Source of the DNA: Halorubellus salinus
GTDB taxonomy: Archaea; Halobacteriota; Halobacteria; Halobacteriales; Natrialbaceae
Assembly (NCBI RefSeq): GCF_020567525.1
Contig: NZ_JAJCVI010000002.1
Location: 310,001 to 374,000 of the forward strand
Length of the DNA stretch: 64,000 bases
Direction of reading: 5' to 3'
The position numbers and the translations under genes were made by a program. Below, piece by piece: positions 52,185 through 61,321 of the stretch (its first letter is position 1; each line of letters opens with the position of its first letter). The notes below the pieces were generated by a model that worked only from the letters and a program-made list of their open reading frames with translations, did no database searches and was not told the origin of the DNA.

Positions 52185-53146
52185 GCGTCCGCACCTCCGT
52201 ACTGGGATTCGATGCGGCGGAGTGCGTCGAGCGCGCGGGCCTCGCGGTCGCTCGTCGCCGCGGTGTGGCCGTACCGGACGCGCTCGAACAGCTCGGTGAG
52301 TTCGACGACGTCGTCGCGGTCGATGCCGGCGTCGACGGCGGCGGCGGCGAACTCGCCGGGCGTACTCGACTCGGGGTGGTCGACGTCCAGGTGCTCGGTC
52401 ATCTCGACCCACGCCCGGTAGATCTCGTTGTCGACGTCGTCGGTGTCCTCGATGCGGTCGGCGGCGCGACCGGCAGCGGCGGCGAACTCGTCGACGTCGA
52501 CGAGGCCGTCCTCGACGGCTTCGTCGGGTTCTTCGAGCGCGTCGAACGGGTCGTCGTCGTCGGTTTTCCCGCGCGTGACGAGGACCGCGCCGACCGCGGC
52601 GACGGCGATGACGGCGACGATGGCGACGAGCGCGAGCGGGAGGTCGCGAGCCTGCTCGCCCTCGCCGGCGCCGCCACCGGAGCCGCCGGGCGCGAAGTCG
52701 GTGCGCGTCTCGTTCATCTCTTCGGCGCCCGAGCGGTTATCCGGTTGCGGAATCTGGCCGGTGTAACACATCCCGAACAGCGAGTACACGAAGAACAGGA
52801 GCACGAGGAGGAGCATCGCGAGCGAGATCGCTTCCATCTGCCCGCGCTTCCAGTAGACGGCGCCGACGATGCCGGTGAGGCCGACGAGGACGCCGAACCA
52901 CAGCAGCGGGCGTTCGGAGCCGTCGACGCACTCGCGGTCCCGTCCGGAGCGGTCGACTGGGGTGTTCGTGTAGTCGGTGGGGTCCGACGTCGTCTGCTCG
53001 ACCTCGGTCTCCGTCATGGTGTTGGGGGCGCTGGGGGCCGCTCCGCCCCCGGTGGTCTGCGCGTCGTCGACGCTCCCGGCGACGGCGACGATGGCGGTCG
53101 CCGCGAGCAGTGCGACGACCGCGACCTGGAGGGTGGAGCGATTCAT
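52181..53146 (-). CDS. DUF4129-domain membrane protein, copy 1
   Basis: 321 residues. Signal-like N-terminal helix (VAVVALLAATAIVAVAG), exported linker, two central helices (PLLWFGVLVGLTGIVGAVYW, AMLLLVLLFFVYSLFGM), another helix at about 168-190, then the cytoplasmic DUF4129 domain VDNEIYRAWVEMTEHLDV...TELFERVRYG. DUF4129 is often fused to transglutaminases in bacterial envelope systems with MoxR/DUF58. A TATA-like CCTTTAGTT lies at 53169-53177 on the minus strand. It has a paralogue directly upstream. Confidence 0.9.
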   Translation of the reverse strand: MNRSTLQVAVVALLAATAIVAVAGSVDDAQTTGGGAAPSAPNTMTETEVEQTTSDPTDYTNTPVDRSGRDRECVDGSERPLLWFGVLVGLTGIVGAVYWKRGQMEAISLAMLLLVLLFFVYSLFGMCYTGQIPQPDNRSGAEEMNETRTDFAPGGSGGGAGEGEQARDLPLALVAIVAVIAVAAVGAVLVTRGKTDDDDPFDALEEPDEAVEDGLVDVDEFAAAAGRAADRIEDTDDVDNEIYRAWVEMTEHLDVDHPESSTPGEFAAAAVDAGIDRDDVVELTELFERVRYGHTAATSDREARALDALRRIESQYGGADA

Positions 53147-53245
53147 CGGTCCAGTGTTTCAGAGTAGTAACTAAAGGGGTTGTGGAACGTCAAAGAACCA
53201 CTTACGTCACGTGTTTACACACCTCAAAGGCGTCGGTCTTCGGTG

Positions 53246-54214
53246 TCACGGCGATCCGTCCTCGTTCCAGAAGTCGTCGAGGTCGCTCGCGGACGCCTCC
53301 ATCCGTCGGAGCGCGTCGACCGCGCGCGCCTCGGTCCGCTCCGTCGGCGGTTCGTCGCCGTACCGGACGCGCTCGAACAGTTCGGTGAGTTCGCCGACGG
53401 TCCCGGGGTCGACGCCGGCGTCGACGGCTGCACGCCGGAACTCGCCGGGCGTGCTCGCGTCCGGATGGTCGACGTCCAGGTGCTCGGTCATCTCGACCCA
53501 CGCCCGGTAGATCTCGTTGTCGACGCCCGCCGACCGCTCGATGCGGTCCGCCGCTCGCCCCGCGGCCTCCCGGAGTTCGTCGACGTCGTGCGCTTCTGGT
53601 GGTTCGACCGCGTCCGGCCTGCGCTCGTCGGGGTCCTCGGCGTCCTGGGCGTCGCGAGCGAGCGCGACCGCGAGCGCGCCGACGCCGACGACCGCGAGGG
53701 CGGCGACGAGCCACGTCGGCGACGCGAACTGGCTGGCGTCGCCGAGGACGCCGAACGTCGCGTCACCACCCCTGGGGGTGGCGACGACGTCGCTCGGGAC
53801 GAAGCTCTGGGGCGCGTCCTCGTCGGTCCCGCACTTGCTGAGGAGCAACCAGACGAACGCGAACGGGAGGGCGAGCACGCTGACGTACGCGGTCGCCGCG
53901 AGCGCGTCCTGCCTGTGGCGCGCGTACAGCCACCCCGCGACCGTCACGCCGCCGACGATGGCCCAGAACGACACCGAGTACAGCCACGGGACGCACGCCC
54001 CGATCTCGAGGTCGAGTTCGCCGGGACTCCCGATGGGGTCCGCGGTCGAATCTCCGCCCTCGCCCTGTTCGTCCGCGGGTCCGTCGTCCTGGAGCGACCC
54101 ACCGCCGGGTGCGTCGTCGGTCGGTGCGGGCGCAGCGAGCGTCGCTGCTGCGGCAGCGACCGCGAGCACGCACAGCACGCCGACGACGACGACGCGCGCA
54201 CGCTCCGAATCCAT
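53246..54214 (-). CDS. DUF4129-domain membrane protein, copy 2
   Basis: 322 residues. N-terminal helix (VVVVGVLCVLAVAAAAATLAA), an acidic linker, helices near 75-95, 105-125 and 165-185, and a C-terminal DUF4129 domain nearly the same as in copy 1 (60 bases identical: 52377-52436 and 53466-53525). The N-terminal half is clearly different. It ends 99 bases before copy 1, which has its own promoter. The duplicated domain suggests recent duplication or gene conversion. Confidence 0.9.
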   Translation of the reverse strand: MDSERARVVVVGVLCVLAVAAAAATLAAPAPTDDAPGGGSLQDDGPADEQGEGGDSTADPIGSPGELDLEIGACVPWLYSVSFWAIVGGVTVAGWLYARHRQDALAATAYVSVLALPFAFVWLLLSKCGTDEDAPQSFVPSDVVATPRGGDATFGVLGDASQFASPTWLVAALAVVGVGALAVALARDAQDAEDPDERRPDAVEPPEAHDVDELREAAGRAADRIERSAGVDNEIYRAWVEMTEHLDVDHPDASTPGEFRRAAVDAGVDPGTVGELTELFERVRYGDEPPTERTEARAVDALRRMEASASDLDDFWNEDGSP

Positions 54215-54300
54215 ACAGTCACGTTAGCAATTGACGCTGGTGAGGGTTTCGGTGGCGGCGTTCAGAGGCCACCGCCGCTCGCCAGGTCGGTCGCACACTC

Positions 54301-54933
54301 TCAGTCGAGTCCACCGACGCCACTGGCTGCGTCCGGGAGGTCGTTCTGCTCGACCGGAATCCCGAGTTCCTCCAGCGCCGCACGCATGTGCTCGTCCTCC
54401 GCGTAGTCCGCGCCCGCCTCCTCGCGGATGCGCTGGGCGGTCGCGAGCACCTCCGCCTTCCGGTCGTCGGGGAACTCGTACTTGTCCGTCGTCAGTTCGA
54501 TGACGAGCCCGCTGTTGTCGCGCGTGTACAGCGAGAAGAAGATGCCGCGGTCGAAGACGTTGTAGCCGCGGCCGTCCTCGTCGAGCGCCGCCATGGTGTC
54601 CTCGAAGTCCTCGGGCGCGATGGAGAAGCAGAGGTGGTGGACGCCACCGACCTGCGTGCGCTGGCCGCGCGGGCTCTCGCGGTCCGGACTCACGAAGAAC
54701 GTGAGGATGCGGCCGTCGCCAGTGTCGAAGAACAGGTGCGTCTGACTCGGGTCGTCGAGGTTCGGCTGTCGGAGCACGAGGGGCATCCCCAGCAGGTCGC
54801 GGTAGAACGCGATGGTGTCCTCGGCGTTCGACCCCCACACGGTGACGTGGTCGGTTCCAGTGGTGTGGATGGGGCTGTCGGGTCGGTCCGCGCTCGTGGG
54901 GATCTCCGTCTGGCTCTCAGCGTCGTCTGTCAT
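54301..54933 (-). CDS. VOC-family (glyoxalase/bleomycin resistance fold) protein
   Basis: 210 residues from the ATG at 54933. A VOC domain starts at HTTGTDHVTVWGSNAEDTIAF, with paired beta-alpha-beta modules; metal ligands are likely in DHVT, GVHHLCFS and VIELT. VOC proteins include dioxygenases, glyoxalases and epimerases; the C-terminal helical extension (RIREEAGADYAEDEHMRAAL) is typical of haloarchaeal ring-cleaving-type members. The substrate is unknown. Confidence 0.9.
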   Translation of the reverse strand: MTDDAESQTEIPTSADRPDSPIHTTGTDHVTVWGSNAEDTIAFYRDLLGMPLVLRQPNLDDPSQTHLFFDTGDGRILTFFVSPDRESPRGQRTQVGGVHHLCFSIAPEDFEDTMAALDEDGRGYNVFDRGIFFSLYTRDNSGLVIELTTDKYEFPDDRKAEVLATAQRIREEAGADYAEDEHMRAALEELGIPVEQNDLPDAASGVGGLD

Positions 54934-55096
54934 GTCTCGTGATAGGTTCCGAGCCCGCATAAGCCCTCGCGGGCGCTGGCGTCACCAGGTGACGTCGGTG
55001 CCAGTCGACGGTCGTCGGGTCGACATCTGAACTCGACAGTCGTCGGTTCGACATCTAGACTCCACACTGAAGGGGCGTTGCGAGAGACGAGCGCGT

Positions 55097-55630
55097 ATGG
55101 TCGACGTATCCGGCCACCTCGGCATGGCGTTGCTGTGGCTCGCAGGAGCGTGGGTCGTCGTGGAGGACGCGCGGACCGCGGCGACGTTCGTCCTGGTCGG
55201 GGTCCCGTTCGGGATGCTCCCGGACGTCGACCTCTACCTGCGGTACGTGCTGCCGACCGTGAAGCACCACGGCGTCTTCCACACGGTCCTCGCCGTCGTC
55301 GCGTTCGCGGTCGTGCTCGCACCCGTCGTCGCGTTCGCGCTCCGCGCGCTCGACGCCCGCGTCGACGACCTCGCACTCCCCGAGCGCGTCCGCGACGACG
55401 CAACCCGGTTCGCGGGCGTCGCCGTCCTCGTCGCCGGGCTCGCGCACGTGTTCGCGGACACGCTCTCCGCCCCCGACAAGGCGGAGGCGCTCGAACCGTT
55501 CTGGCCGCTCTACCCGCACCCGCTCGGCATCGACGTCGTCTACTACGACGACCCGCTCGTGAACTACGGACTGCTCGTCGGTGGCGTCGTCCTGAACGTC
55601 GCGCTCTGGCAGTGGCGAACCAGCCGGTGA
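55097..55630 (+). CDS. Membrane-bound metal-dependent hydrolase (YdjM/DUF457-like)
   Basis: 177 residues and four to five helices. His and Asp residues are set in DVSGHLGMALLW, FGMLPDVDLYL and VKHHGVFHTVLA, and a later GLAHVFADTLSAPDKAEAL. The pattern of H/D clusters near membrane faces is that of the YdjM/LexA-regulated membrane hydrolase family. Function unclear, perhaps lipid- or envelope-related. Monocistronic. Confidence 0.88.
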   Translation: MVDVSGHLGMALLWLAGAWVVVEDARTAATFVLVGVPFGMLPDVDLYLRYVLPTVKHHGVFHTVLAVVAFAVVLAPVVAFALRALDARVDDLALPERVRDDATRFAGVAVLVAGLAHVFADTLSAPDKAEALEPFWPLYPHPLGIDVVYYDDPLVNYGLLVGGVVLNVALWQWRTSR

Positions 55631-55809
55631 CCGACGTCCACGACCCGGTCAGGTGTGCGCGTCGCTCGTCGGGTAGAACGCGTTCCACGCGAACCACGTG
55701 ACGTCGACGGACGAACGTCGAGTCCGCGCATAACCGTGACCGGCGCGTGCACGACTGTCACACAGCCGAACGCGACGACGGAACCCAGCCAACACCCTCG
55801 TCATCATTC

Positions 55810-55825
55810 ACTTAATTTAAATCCT
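55810..55825 (+). promoter_or_regulatory. Promoter of pilus-like locus B
   Basis: ACTTAATTTAAATCCT at 55810-55825 is a long AT-rich element 22-37 bases before the ATG at 55847, as expected for a leaderless start of the operon. Confidence 0.65.
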
Positions 55826-55846
55826 ATACCGACGGAACAGACGGGT

Positions 55847-58141
55847 ATGCCCGACCCGCCGACGCTCGAACTCCCCGACGACGGCGAGCGCGCCAGCGAC
55901 CCGGGGCCTTCGAGCGACGTCCCACCCCCGATACCGCCCGACGACCCCGACGCCTGGTACGCACCCGACGTCCGCGCCCAGTACGCCGTCGCGCCCGACG
56001 TGGTCGCGACCGTCCGCGAGACCACCGACGGGTTCGCCTACGACGTCCGCGAACCCGGGCTCTCACCGGACGAGAACCCCGTCGTCGACCGCGTCGTCGA
56101 CTACTTCGCGGACGCGAACCTCCGCGCACCCCGGACGAGAGAAGCGGTCCGAGACCGCCTCCGCGAGGGCTTCTCTGGGAAGCACGAGCGCGTCGTCTCC
56201 CGGCTCGTCGACCGGTCGCCCGCGAGCGAACGCCGCGTCCGCTACCACCTCCTGCGCGAACTCCACGGGCTCGGCGACCTGACGCCGCTCGCACTCGACG
56301 ACCACGTCGAGGTCGCGGACGTCGACGACGACGTCCTCCGCGTCCACACCGACCGGTTCGCACCAGCCTCCACGCGCATCGACGCGGACGTCGACGACCT
56401 CGGTCGGTTCGCCAGCGAACGCCTCGCGCGCTACACCGTCAGCTTCGAGCACTACGAGATACCCGTCGTGCTCTACCGCGAGCACGCCATCGGCGGGGAC
56501 GCGTTCAACACGCGGTACGCGGTCCTCGAACCCGACCTCCTCCCCGGCGACCGCGAGCTCGTCGCCGACGCGACCGAGCGCGTCTGGGAGCACGCCGTCA
56601 CCACGCCCGACGTCGACCGCGTCGCGCTCGTCCGCGACCGCGCCGAACGGTACCTCGAACGCGCCCTGAACGCACGCTCCGCGAAGGCGTGGCTCGGCGC
56701 CGCGCGGCATCGCGCCCGCGAACTCCTCGCCGACCTCGACCTCGCACTGCCGCCCGTGGACGACCGCCACGGCCGCGACCGCCTCGACGACCTCGTCTAC
56801 TACGTCCTCCGGGACTACGTCGGGCACGGCGAACTCACCGTCCCGATCCGCGACCCGAACCTCGAGGACGTCGAGGCGAACCGCGTCGGCGAACGCGTGA
56901 AGGTCGTCCCCCGCAGCGACCTGCACGACGGCCGCGTCCCCACCAACCTCGCATTCGACGACGAGTCGTCGTTCGTGAACGTCGTCACCCAGCTCGCGGC
57001 GAGCGACGGCGTCGAACTCACCGCGAGCAACCCGAGCGCGAAGGTGAACCTCGACGTCGGCACCGACGAGACCGTGCGGTGCGCGGTCGCGCTCCCCGTC
57101 GTCAGCGAGGGCGGCCCGCACGTCTCCATCCGCAAGCAGGCCGCTGACCCCCTCTCGCCCGTGGACCTCCTCGAAGCCGGGGCGCTCCCCGTCGACCTCG
57201 TTGCCCTGCTGTGGATGCTCTACGAGCACCGCGGCGTCGTCCTCTTCTCCGGCCCCACGGGCGTCGGGAAGACGACGCTGATGAACGCCCACATGCCGTT
57301 CGTGCCCTTCGACCACCGCCCCGTCAGCATCGACGAGGGGTCCCGGGAGGTCGCCCTCCCCCACGAGACCGGCGTCTCGCTCACCACGCGCGACCACCAG
57401 ACGCCGTACAAGCGCGTGACGATGGCGGACCTCATGACCGAGACGAACTACCTCAACCCCGACGTCGAGGTCATCGCGGAGGTCAATACGCCGGAGTCGT
57501 TCGCGACGTTCGCGGAGACCCTGAACACGGGTCACGGCGTCGTCGGGACGACGCACGCCGAGTCGGTGGAGAAGCTCGTGAACCGCGTCGTCGAACAGGG
57601 CCTCCCGAGCTACCTGCTCGCGGAACTGGACCTCGTGGTGTTCCCGCGGCACACGGACGGCGAGCGGTACGTCGGGCGCGTCGTCGAGTTCGTCGACGAA
57701 GCGACCTACGAGGCGTGCTCCGGCCCGAAGGGCCGCGTCGAGAAGGACGGCACGACGGTGTACTACGACGAGGTGCTGTCGCGGACGCCCGACGGGGAGT
57801 TCGAGCGCGCGTACGAGCATCCCGACCTCCACGACACGGCCGCGTCCCGTCGCTGCGAGCACGCGGTGTTCGAGACCATCGCCGACCGCACCGACCGGAC
57901 CGTCGACGCGGTCGAGGACGAGTTCCACCGCAAGCACCGGTACGTCGAGCACTTCGTGCGCGACGGCGTCCGGGACGTCGACGAGCTGTTCTCCGTCGTC
58001 GCGGACCTCCGGACGGACGAGGCCGCGACCGTCGCGTCGCGAACGAGCACGGACGACGACGGCGCTGCCGCCACCACGGACGCGGTCGGCGACGAGGACG
58101 CGGCTGCGAACGCGACCGACGACGAGGGTGGTGGGTCGTGA
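55847..58141 (+). CDS. Type II/IV secretion assembly ATPase (PilB/FlaI-like), pilus-like locus B
   Basis: 764 residues, larger than the locus A ATPase. Walker A is GPTGVGKTTL at about 469-478, with ISIRKQAADPLSPVDLL before it, an Asp box SIDEGSREVALP, Walker B-like VEVIAEVNTPES, and the His box GTTHAESVEKLVNRV. The N-terminal 440 residues are a long helical/acidic domain. The last 50 residues are disordered. The start is set by the TATA element just upstream. It powers assembly of a pilus or secretion fibre. Translation is coupled (GTGA) to the platform gene. Confidence 0.92.
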   Translation: MPDPPTLELPDDGERASDPGPSSDVPPPIPPDDPDAWYAPDVRAQYAVAPDVVATVRETTDGFAYDVREPGLSPDENPVVDRVVDYFADANLRAPRTREAVRDRLREGFSGKHERVVSRLVDRSPASERRVRYHLLRELHGLGDLTPLALDDHVEVADVDDDVLRVHTDRFAPASTRIDADVDDLGRFASERLARYTVSFEHYEIPVVLYREHAIGGDAFNTRYAVLEPDLLPGDRELVADATERVWEHAVTTPDVDRVALVRDRAERYLERALNARSAKAWLGAARHRARELLADLDLALPPVDDRHGRDRLDDLVYYVLRDYVGHGELTVPIRDPNLEDVEANRVGERVKVVPRSDLHDGRVPTNLAFDDESSFVNVVTQLAASDGVELTASNPSAKVNLDVGTDETVRCAVALPVVSEGGPHVSIRKQAADPLSPVDLLEAGALPVDLVALLWMLYEHRGVVLFSGPTGVGKTTLMNAHMPFVPFDHRPVSIDEGSREVALPHETGVSLTTRDHQTPYKRVTMADLMTETNYLNPDVEVIAEVNTPESFATFAETLNTGHGVVGTTHAESVEKLVNRVVEQGLPSYLLAELDLVVFPRHTDGERYVGRVVEFVDEATYEACSGPKGRVEKDGTTVYYDEVLSRTPDGEFERAYEHPDLHDTAASRRCEHAVFETIADRTDRTVDAVEDEFHRKHRYVEHFVRDGVRDVDELFSVVADLRTDEAATVASRTSTDDDGAAATTDAVGDEDAAANATDDEGGGS

Positions 58142-60012
58142 CGCGGCCGGTGTCGGCGCTCGACCGGGCGGCGTACGCGCTGTTCTCGCGCCGCGCGGAC
58201 GCGTCGCGCCACGACCGGAACCGCGAGCGGTACCGCGGGTCGGGCGTCCAGGTGCCGTTCGACGTGTTCGTCGCGCGCCTCCACGCGCTCGCGTGGCTGA
58301 TCGCGGCGCTCGCCGGACCGGCCGCGGCGGCGCTCGCGCCGCTCGCGGTCGCGGCGCTTCCCGGGGTCGCGCTCGGCCCCGGCAGCGCTGGGGCTGGCGG
58401 TGAGGCCACCGCAGTCGGTGCTGGTGGCGTGTCGATGCTCGCGTTCCGCGCCGGTGCGTTCGCGGTCGGCGCGTTCGTCGGCCATCGCGGGACGACGGCG
58501 CTCGGCGGCCGGTACCTGGCGTGGCGCGCTCGCGCCCGCCGCATCGGCATCCAGCGGACGCTCCCCGGCGCGGTCCGGTACCTGCGCGCGCTCTCGACGG
58601 GGACCGACGACCGCCGGACGATGCTCGCGAAGGTCGCCGAGAACCGGGACGCGTACGGCGCGACCGCCGACGCCGCCGGCGCCGTCCTCGCGAAGGCCGA
58701 GTTGACGGGGAGTCTCAACGAGGGCCTCCGCCTGGTCGCACGCGACACGCCGAGTCAGGACACGCTCGCGCCGTTCCTGATGAAGTTCCGCGAGCACGCC
58801 ACGCAGGGTCCCGAGGAGCTGTCCAGATACCTCCGGATGGAGAGCCGGATGCTCGGGCACCGGCAGGCCCGGGAGCGCGAGCGCGCGAGCGGGTTCCTCG
58901 AACTCGTCGCGGAGCTGTTCGTCGTCCTGCTCGTCCTCCCCGCGCTCCTCGTCGTCGTCCTCTCCGTGATGAGCGTCCTGACGCCGAGCCTGAACGAACC
59001 CCTCGGCGCGGGGCTGGGGGCGGTGACGCCGCGAGCAATCATCGTGTACGGCGCGGCGGTGTTCGTCGCGGCCGTCGGCGCGCTCTCGGCGGCGGTCGTC
59101 GTCTCGCTCCGGCCGGTCGCGGCGACCCCCGAGTACGAGCGCCCGCACGGCGTGGGGGCGACGTTCGCGTCCGCGCTCTCGAACCCGGCGAGCGCGAGCG
59201 TCGTCGCGGTCGCCCTCGCTGCCGGCGTGGTCGTCATCGCGTGGGCGACCGGCGCGAGCGCACTCGCCGCACTCACGGTCGGGTACGTCGCGTACGCCGT
59301 CCCCGTCGGCGTCGTCGCCACCCGTCGCGCGCGCCGCGACGACGCGAAGGACCGCGAACTGAAGGACTTCGTGCACGCCGTCTCCGGGCACGTCTCGCTC
59401 GGCCGGCCGTTCCCGGACGCGGTCGCGCGCGTCGCCGACGAGGTCGACCTCGGGCCGCTCGACGCGGACGTCGCCGACCTGGCGTTCGCCGCGGGCCTCA
59501 CGAGCACGGACGGCGACCTCCGGACCGCCGCGCTCGACCGGTTCGTCGCCCGCGTCGGCACGCCACTCAGCGAGCAGACGATGCGGTTGGTCACGGGTGC
59601 GCTCGACGCTGGGAGCGACACCGAGACGGTGTTCGAGACGCTCCAGACGGAGGTCGGGCGCCTCCACCACGAGAAGCAGTCGTTGCGCGACGAGATGCTC
59701 GTGTACGCCGCCGTCGGGTGGACGACCGCCATCCTGGTCGTCGGCATCGTCGTCGCCGTGAACCTCTACGTGCTGGACTCGTTCGCGCAGCTATCGGCGG
59801 TGTCGACGCCCGGGACGGGGTTCGTGCTCGACCCGGACGCGGTGAACGTCTCGCGCGAACACCGGCGGTTCTACGTCGTGACGCAGGCGACGATGCTCGC
59901 CTCCGGGTGGTTCGCGGGCGCGGCGAGTCGCGGGAAGTACGACGCGCTCCTGCACTCCGGGCTCCTGGTCGCGTTCGCGTACGTCGTGTTCACCCTCGGA
60001 GGGTTGCTATGA
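58138..60012 (+). CDS. Type IV pilus/archaellum platform protein (TadC/FlaJ/PilC-like), pilus-like locus B
   Basis: 624 residues from the GTG at 58138. Membrane helices at about 45-75, 95-110, 260-285, 300-320, 355-400 and 515-545, plus a last one near the C-terminus (SGLLVAFAYVVFTLGGLL). Two T2SSF units are visible: RIGIQRTLPGAVRYLRALSTG with AELTGSLNEGLRLVA, and KDFVHAVSGHVSLGRPF with TSTDGDLRTAALDRF. It is the membrane anchor of the fibre machine, paired with the ATPase before it. It is a closer match to archaeal FlaJ/PilC than the locus A protein. Confidence 0.92.
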   Translation: MTRPVSALDRAAYALFSRRADASRHDRNRERYRGSGVQVPFDVFVARLHALAWLIAALAGPAAAALAPLAVAALPGVALGPGSAGAGGEATAVGAGGVSMLAFRAGAFAVGAFVGHRGTTALGGRYLAWRARARRIGIQRTLPGAVRYLRALSTGTDDRRTMLAKVAENRDAYGATADAAGAVLAKAELTGSLNEGLRLVARDTPSQDTLAPFLMKFREHATQGPEELSRYLRMESRMLGHRQARERERASGFLELVAELFVVLLVLPALLVVVLSVMSVLTPSLNEPLGAGLGAVTPRAIIVYGAAVFVAAVGALSAAVVVSLRPVAATPEYERPHGVGATFASALSNPASASVVAVALAAGVVVIAWATGASALAALTVGYVAYAVPVGVVATRRARRDDAKDRELKDFVHAVSGHVSLGRPFPDAVARVADEVDLGPLDADVADLAFAAGLTSTDGDLRTAALDRFVARVGTPLSEQTMRLVTGALDAGSDTETVFETLQTEVGRLHHEKQSLRDEMLVYAAVGWTTAILVVGIVVAVNLYVLDSFAQLSAVSTPGTGFVLDPDAVNVSREHRRFYVVTQATMLASGWFAGAASRGKYDALLHSGLLVAFAYVVFTLGGLL

Positions 60013-60755
60013 CTCGCGACAGTTCGCTCGCCGGTATCGGCGCGCGCGACCCGGCTCGCGCGCAGAGTCACGTCGTCGGCGTGGCGCTCCTGCTCGGCGT
60101 CACCGTGGTCGCGATGGCGGCGGTGACCGCGGGCGTCGGGTCGACGGTCGACTCGGGGGTCGCTCGCGCGGACGCCGACCGGGCCGCGGACGCGTTCGCG
60201 AGCCTCGACGCGGTCTCCAGGTCGGGCCCGGGGTCGGTTCGCGTCGAGTTCGCGGACGGCCGGCTGTCGACGGTCGAACGCGACGTCCGCGTGCTCGACG
60301 ACGCGGGCGACGTGGTGCGTGCGGTGGACGCGAACGCGCTCGTGTTCGAGGCGGGCGACCGCCGCGTCGCGTACCTCGCCGGCGCGGTCGTCCGCGGGGA
60401 CGTGGGGAACGCGTGGTTCGTCGCCGACCCGCCGGTCGCGGCCGGCGAGGAGAGCGTCCTCGTGGGCGCGCCGACGGTCGGCGCGAGCGAGTCGGTCGCG
60501 GTCGGCGGCCGCGGCCGCGTCGACCTCGACGTCGACGTCTCCCACGACCGAGAGACGCTCCCCGCGGGCGCGTACCGGCTGGCGGTCGAGACCGCGACGC
60601 CGCGACCGTGGCGGGCGTACTTCGAGGCGCTCGGCGCGACCGTCGAGACGCGCGACCTCGACGGCGACGGCGTCGAGAGCGTCGTCGCGTCGTTCCCGGG
60701 CGGTCGACGACTCCACCTGGTCGTGCACGCGCTCGACCTGGAGGTGGACGCGTGA
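60009..60755 (+). CDS. DUF7289-family pilin-like protein, pilus-like locus B
   Basis: 248 residues. ARAQSHVVGVALLLGVTVVAMAAVTAG has R-A-Q right before a hydrophobic helix, like a class III signal peptide and reminiscent of the SPVIGVILL start of archaeal pilins. The rest is beta-rich with an AYRLAVETATPRPWRAYFEALG stretch near the end. It begins in an ATGA overlap with the platform gene. It is the best candidate for the main fibre subunit of the locus, which is inference. Confidence 0.82.
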   Translation: MTRDSSLAGIGARDPARAQSHVVGVALLLGVTVVAMAAVTAGVGSTVDSGVARADADRAADAFASLDAVSRSGPGSVRVEFADGRLSTVERDVRVLDDAGDVVRAVDANALVFEAGDRRVAYLAGAVVRGDVGNAWFVADPPVAAGEESVLVGAPTVGASESVAVGGRGRVDLDVDVSHDRETLPAGAYRLAVETATPRPWRAYFEALGATVETRDLDGDGVESVVASFPGGRRLHLVVHALDLEVDA

Positions 60756-61321
60756 CGCTCCTCGACTCCGGGACGACCCGGGAACGACCCGACCGCGAGC
60801 GAACGCCAGGACGAGCCGGCGCTGGCGCGGGCCGGCGCTCGCTCCTGGGCGACGACCGCGCGCTGTCGTCGGTCGTCGGGAAGACGCTCGAACTCGGGTT
60901 GCTCGCGCTCTACGTCGGCCTCCTCGTGTCGACGTTCTACGGGGGCGTGCTCCCGGAGTACCGTCTCGGTGCCGCGGGGTCTGTCGCGGACCGTACCGGC
61001 GCCGCGGTCGCGACGGACGTGGAGGCGGCGGTGCCGTCGACCGCGGACGTCGGCGTCCCCGCCGACGCGGGCGTGCAGTCGGTCACCGTCGAGCGCGAAC
61101 TCGACGTCCCCGGGACCATCCGCGGGGACGCGTACCGGCTCCGGCTCGACGACGACTCGCTCGTCCTCGAGCACCCGCGAGCGGCGTTGTCGCGGACGAT
61201 ACCGCTCGCACTCCCGGCGTCGGTCGCACGCGTCGAGGGCGCGGCGCGCAGCGGGGAGACGGTCGTGGTCGTCGTCGAGTCGACGCCCGAAGGACTGGTC
61301 GTTCGACTGGAGGGCCGCTGA
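60752..61321 (+). CDS. DUF7266-family pilin-like protein, pilus-like locus B
   Basis: 189 residues from a GTG in a GTGA overlap. A basic, flexible head of 35 residues precedes DRALSSVVGKTLELGLLALY, a helix whose start looks like a pilin processing region (SSVVG). The exported part is beta-rich (LRLDDDSLVLEHPRAALSRT). A minor pilin-like subunit is the simplest reading; no function is published that I know of. Confidence 0.78.
   Translation: MTLLDSGTTRERPDRERTPGRAGAGAGRRSLLGDDRALSSVVGKTLELGLLALYVGLLVSTFYGGVLPEYRLGAAGSVADRTGAAVATDVEAAVPSTADVGVPADAGVQSVTVERELDVPGTIRGDAYRLRLDDDSLVLEHPRAALSRTIPLALPASVARVEGAARSGETVVVVVESTPEGLVVRLEGR

Noticed and set aside
56063-57952. A 629-residue minus-strand frame inside the locus B ATPase
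   Set aside because: Antisense shadow of an ATPase with clear Walker motifs.
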